From a virus, in IMG/VR virus record IMGVR_UViG_3300022902_001344, positions 1 to 42,121 of that record: a DNA stretch of 42,121 nucleotides. One strand, written 5' to 3'. The notes beneath the pieces are model-generated. The model had not been told where the DNA came from and did no database searches. It saw only the letters and a list, made by a program, of their open reading frames with translations. Positions 39,110 to 42,121 of the stretch are shown one piece after another. The position numbers and the translations under genes were made by a program. Position 1 is the first letter of the stretch. Every line of letters begins with the position of its first letter.

Positions 39110-40210
39110 GTGCTTCCCCCCCTAATACCATCCCCCGATACCCTCCAGCAAACCTACAAAGGGATTCTCCCTTGCTTGCTACCTGATCCATTGGTCAAGG
39201 TACACTGGCCGTCATGGTCCCTAGTACATAGGGACGTGACAGGCTATCGCGCACCCGATCATGTCATCGGGCTACCTACTCCCGTCGCTGGCGAGTATGG
39301 CCCACAATACTACACACGTTGTATACAATATCTCGAATCCCTATCTACTAGGGAAATATACAAAGTAGCATCATCATTCAATAATGTACAAACCACTGTA
39401 GATAATCTCCCTGTTCACTATAAACGTATATTACTCAAGTCTATACAATCTGTAGTAGCCTCTATACGTCGCAATGACAGCCAATCGCGGCAAGTAGATA
39501 GCAAGCTAGCTTGTGTACAGTCTCGCAATATGCAGGGATTCGGGTACGGCCCTACACAAGGACCGGGCAGTATACAAGGATCCATACGTTGGAGTGTAGA
39601 AGGGGCGGAGCAGTATCAATACCATGGGGCAGTATGTCCCGTATGTATGGCGCCAGTAGACATTGATACAAGCGGTTTAAAGGTCGTTTGTACCGAGTGC
39701 CGTACTCCCCTTGACCCATCCCAAAAAGCTGAATATACAAGCGAGCGCGCGCGGCTACGGGGGAACATACGCAAGGTGTTAGGGAAGGGGGGGATTGCTC
39801 CTATCGTCGACGCTATCGACCCCATAAACGACCCCCAGAACCATGGTTACAGTGCACGGGACATAGAAGAACACGCACAAAATGGTTCAGAATCCCGCGC
39901 CACCCGTCGCAAGGTATGCGGATCCCCTGCATCCAAACTATCGAAGAAACAACGTCGCAAGCTCAACCGACAGATCAAGCGTCAAGCGACTGCACAGCAA
40001 CGCACCACCCGTCGCCTGACACCATCCAGGGTCGCGGCGTACCGTAACCAGGTAGCACCCACTAGGCAAGCTCAGGAGTCAACACAAGAGACATACAGCA
40101 ACTATCTACATAGCATTCCCCATTGGGTCCACTGGCCTTCAAGGTCAGGAGCAACATACTGTGTCACCCCCAATGAGCTTGGAATGAGACTCTACCCCGC
40201 GAATACCTAG
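39110..40210 (+). CDS. AT-rich zinc-ribbon protein, unknown
   Basis: An open frame of 366 codons (GTG at 39110; later GTG or ATG starts are possible). The first half (YYTRCIQYLESLSTREIYKV, YKRILLKSIQSVVASIRRND) is helical; AVCPVCMAPVDI and KVVCTECRTPLDP near 180-205 form a C-x2-C pair of pairs like a zinc ribbon; the C-terminal third is strongly basic (SKKQRRKLNRQIKRQATAQQ). It is rich in ATA, AGG, CTA and TAC codons, unlike the neighbouring genes, suggesting recent transfer. A nucleic-acid-binding role is likely. No Shine-Dalgarno was identified. Confidence 0.55.
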   Translation: MLPPLIPSPDTLQQTYKGILPCLLPDPLVKVHWPSWSLVHRDVTGYRAPDHVIGLPTPVAGEYGPQYYTRCIQYLESLSTREIYKVASSFNNVQTTVDNLPVHYKRILLKSIQSVVASIRRNDSQSRQVDSKLACVQSRNMQGFGYGPTQGPGSIQGSIRWSVEGAEQYQYHGAVCPVCMAPVDIDTSGLKVVCTECRTPLDPSQKAEYTSERARLRGNIRKVLGKGGIAPIVDAIDPINDPQNHGYSARDIEEHAQNGSESRATRRKVCGSPASKLSKKQRRKLNRQIKRQATAQQRTTRRLTPSRVAAYRNQVAPTRQAQESTQETYSNYLHSIPHWVHWPSRSGATYCVTPNELGMRLYPANT

Positions 40211-40328
40211 CAGTATCACAGGGAAAGCGGAGCAACACCCCCCAGTAGCCCACACCATACCTACGTCCGGACCATGAAAACTCATGGTTCCCCCTAATCC
40301 CTTGATATCGCACGGAGTTTAGGGGAAC

Positions 40329-40519
40329 GTGAACAGAAGTTCACACCTCTATGTGAACAATCGTTCACAGGGTAGCATATCCCGTTGACCGTGAACAGAC
40401 GTTCACACCTGTAACCCAACGTTCACACCCTCAACCCCCTGGACTGTGAACAATCGTTCACACCCCCTGTGAACAGCGGTTCACGTGAACAACCGATTAC
40501 ACTGTGAACAATCGATTAC
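40329..40519. repeat. Array of eight GTGAAC-N4-GTTCAC palindromes
   Basis: Sites start at 40329, 40353, 40391, 40411 (left half degenerate), 40446, 40469, 40485 and 40504 (last two with right half GATTAC). Each is 16 bp. Centre spacing is 16-38 bp. Adjacent sites 6 and 7 abut, making GTTCACGTGAAC, which resembles the centre of ParB-type parS sites. The array lies in a 436-bp gap; the rest of the gap holds a short AGTAGG-ctca-CCTACT hairpin (about 40542) and no gene. Confidence 0.85.
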
Positions 40520-40646
40520 ACCTGGGGAGTTAGCTCCGCCTAAGTAGGCTCACCTACTAGTGAACTCCCGCGTGTGCGAGGGGTAGCCAGCAACTTGAAT
40601 CACCTGCAAATTCAATGATCTCCCCTAACCTTCAACTGGAGGTAGC

Positions 40647-41081
40647 ATGTTCATCTTCGCTCTGCTCGTCTTCCTGATCCTCGGGGCACTGCTCCTGGAG
40701 GAGCTGCCGGCGGATCCTTGGTGTCGTGGCCTGGACAGGGTTACTTCACTGCCTGACCTGGTTGTCCGGTCCCAGCCCCCTGAAATCTGGGTTGATCAGA
40801 TGGCCCCGGCCAGGTGGGTGCACGAAGATCAGCTCCTTGTCAGTCCAGCTGATGAGGTATTGTTCCCTGAGCTGTTCGAGTTGCCCAGGATGTCCACGCC
40901 GGCCTATCTGGTCTTCGAGTCGGAGGCCTGGACTGACCTGCCCTTGCCCCACCTGATCAGAGATAGGGTAGCTGGCCAATTCCAGTCCGAGATTACCATG
41001 CGGTGTGTCGCGATACAGGTGTGTAGTAGCCTGCAAGTGGATGCCGCCAGAGCCGCCGGATGCGACTGGCTCGTCGCCTGA
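40647..41081 (+). CDS. Protein with N-terminal membrane segment, unknown
   Basis: A 144-residue protein. Residues 1-18 (MFIFALLVFLILGALLLEE) form a signal anchor or TM, the rest is soluble and acidic (PPEIWVDQMAPARWVHEDQL, DEVLFPELFELPRMS). GGAGG lies five bases before the ATG. The first gene after the palindrome array, so probably controlled by it. Function not recognised. Confidence 0.6.
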   Translation: MFIFALLVFLILGALLLEELPADPWCRGLDRVTSLPDLVVRSQPPEIWVDQMAPARWVHEDQLLVSPADEVLFPELFELPRMSTPAYLVFESEAWTDLPLPHLIRDRVAGQFQSEITMRCVAIQVCSSLQVDAARAAGCDWLVA

Positions 41082-41096
41082 CATGGAGAAAAGTTC

Positions 41097-41360
41097 ATGA
41101 CCTTCAACGAATTGGATCAGAACCTGACCCGCGAAGAACTGGCCAGCCTCATCGGCCGAACCTTCCCGGATGTTTCTGCCTACAAGCAGTACACCCCGCT
41201 CGATTGCTTCGGGATCTGCCAGAAGTTCAAGAGCAACCTGGAGCAGGACAAGCAGGCCGTGGTCGGGCAGTGGGGGCGTGAGCAGGCCCAGGGCCTGCGT
41301 TGCCCCTCGGGCTGCGAGCCCAGCTCTGACTGTTGGGGCTGCTGGGGGGAGGACTGCTGA
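41097..41360 (+). CDS. Small protein with Cys-rich C-terminus
   Basis: An 87-residue protein (MTFNELDQNLTREELASLIG). The C-terminus CPSGCEPSSDCWGCWGEDC has five Cys in 19 residues, likely a metal site. GGAGAAAAG precedes the ATG. It overlaps the next start (TGATG). Confidence 0.6.
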   Translation: MTFNELDQNLTREELASLIGRTFPDVSAYKQYTPLDCFGICQKFKSNLEQDKQAVVGQWGREQAQGLRCPSGCEPSSDCWGCWGEDC

Positions 41361-41584
41361 TGCCTAAGACAACACGGATATTCTTCGGCCCCACCGAAGT
41401 CAAGCTCAAGACCTACGAGATCAGGGGGCACCGCTCTGGCCTCCTGCTGGGGACCCACACAGCCCTGAGCGAGAAGGGCGCCCTGGATGCCTACGCCAGG
41501 TCCATGCGGTTTAACAACCTGGCCGAGGCGGTCCGATGGATGGGACCAGCTGCAGCCGCGGTGGATGTCGAGGAGATCAAATGA
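41360..41584 (+). CDS. Small protein, unknown
   Basis: A 74-residue protein (MPKTTRIFFGPTEVKLKTYE, GALDAYARSMRFNNLAEAVR). Start at 41360 is chosen for the TGATG overlap; the C-terminus ends in ATGA with the next gene. Alpha/beta appearance, no family recognised. Confidence 0.55.
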   Translation: MPKTTRIFFGPTEVKLKTYEIRGHRSGLLLGTHTALSEKGALDAYARSMRFNNLAEAVRWMGPAAAAVDVEEIK

Positions 41585-41841
41585 TGAGCAATGCCGTGAG
41601 AATTGAAGAGGATAAGCAGGTCGCCATGTGCGGGGGGTGTGACAACGCCCGGTGCCTGGCCCGGCTGCTCAAAGGGCCCGGGTACGTGATGCCTGTGTGC
41701 CTGGAGGCCGCCGAGCTGGGGGAGCTGGACCGCGGGCCTGACTGCAGCCAGCCTGAGCGGGCTGGGTGTGCGGGATGCACTGAGCTGCTGTGCTGGGAGC
41801 TGCACTTCTGCCCTGAACCCCACCCGGACGCCCGGAGGTAA
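41581..41841 (+). CDS. Small Cys-rich protein, unknown
   Basis: An 86-residue protein with nine to ten Cys (MCGGCDNARCLARLL, GPDCSQPERAGCAGC, LLCWELHFC). The spacing suggests two or more metal-binding knuckles. The start overlaps the previous stop (ATGA). Probably part of one transcription unit with its neighbours. Confidence 0.55.
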   Translation: MMSNAVRIEEDKQVAMCGGCDNARCLARLLKGPGYVMPVCLEAAELGELDRGPDCSQPERAGCAGCTELLCWELHFCPEPHPDARR

Positions 41842-41843
41842 CC

Positions 41844-42121
41844 ATGGAATTCAAGATCGATGAGAAGAAAGTGTACGAGATGATCCGCTGGATGCCAGGT
41901 GGGGCCAGGTTCCCATACCCGATCCCGTTGATGTACGCCGGCAGGCCTACACCGGAGGCCTCCGACCTGGGGTGGGGGGATGAGAATGAGGAGCTGGGGG
42001 GGTGGGGGGAGTTTGAGCAGGCTGTGTTCACCTGCGTCAAGCGCTTGCATGAGGCCGGACGGGTGATCTTCATCAGCCGGCACGGCTACACCTGGGTGGT
42101 GCCCCCCTACGTCGACCATGA
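41844..42121 (+). CDS. Unknown protein, cut by right window edge
   Basis: At least 92 codons from the ATG at 41844 (GGAGG five to six bases upstream), open to the window end: MEFKIDEKKVYEMIRWMPGG, YAGRPTPEASDLGWGDENEE, EFEQAVFTCVKRLHEAGRVI. Alpha/beta-like. The last bases (ATGA) could also be the start of an overlapping gene and this gene's own stop may follow. Confidence 0.55.
   Translation, partial: MEFKIDEKKVYEMIRWMPGGARFPYPIPLMYAGRPTPEASDLGWGDENEELGGWGEFEQAVFTCVKRLHEAGRVIFISRHGYTWVVPPYVDH

Noticed and set aside
40329-40519. Palindrome array as a CRISPR array
   Set aside because: Repeats are only 16 bp, gaps are 0-22 bp and irregular, and no cas gene is present.

Overview
The window is a 42.1-kb piece of a GC-rich, contractile-tailed (myovirus-type) phage or prophage genome. 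The evidence is a colinear minus-strand morphogenesis module (portal, XkdF-type protease, scaffold, major capsid protein, head-tail connector, tail sheath, gp19-type tail tube, tail assembly chaperone, tape measure). The host cannot be named. A gene set with a transglycosylase, an amidase, a holin-like protein and a possible lipoprotein suggests, but does not prove, a Gram-negative host. No terminase, DNA polymerase, integrase or tRNA gene was found, so both window ends cut through a larger genome.

Layout. (1) 16178 down to 1, minus strand: head and tail genes in assembly order from portal to the truncated tape measure gene. It contains a likely -1 frameshift in the chaperone gene, a possible nested scaffold start and an intrinsic terminator near 8.17 kb. 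(2) 16296-23775, plus strand: a small DNA-binding-like protein, a small possible virion protein, then six packed genes for glycan assembly and decoration. These are a three-domain glycosyltransferase, a second glycosyltransferase-like protein, a sulfotransferase, a TylF-type methyltransferase and two further SAM methyltransferases. (3) 23904-27657, plus strand: structural and fibre-like proteins, then membrane and lysis proteins. (4) 37212 down to 27786, minus strand: about 20 small, overlapping accessory genes, a HAD nucleotidase, a DNA methyltransferase and a PG-binding/amidase endolysin. (5) 37264-38453: an AT-richer intergenic region with 60-bp-period repeats. (6) 38454-42121, plus strand: small proteins, an unusual AT-rich zinc-ribbon gene, an array of eight 16-bp palindromes, then small Cys-rich genes running off the edge.

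GTGGCAC/GTGCCAC motifs recur before transcription units at about 1.98, 4.62, 12.28, 23.79, 30.72, 35.51 and 37.25 kb. Several sit between a TTGAC-like hexamer and the gene start, so a common regulator acting across the genome is plausible.

The most unusual part is the glycan island. Two glycosyltransferase proteins (four predicted catalytic domains), a PAPS-type sulfotransferase and three methyltransferases in tight translational coupling look like a complete pathway for building and then sulfating and methylating a glycan, on the virion or on the host surface. This is inferred from motifs and order only.
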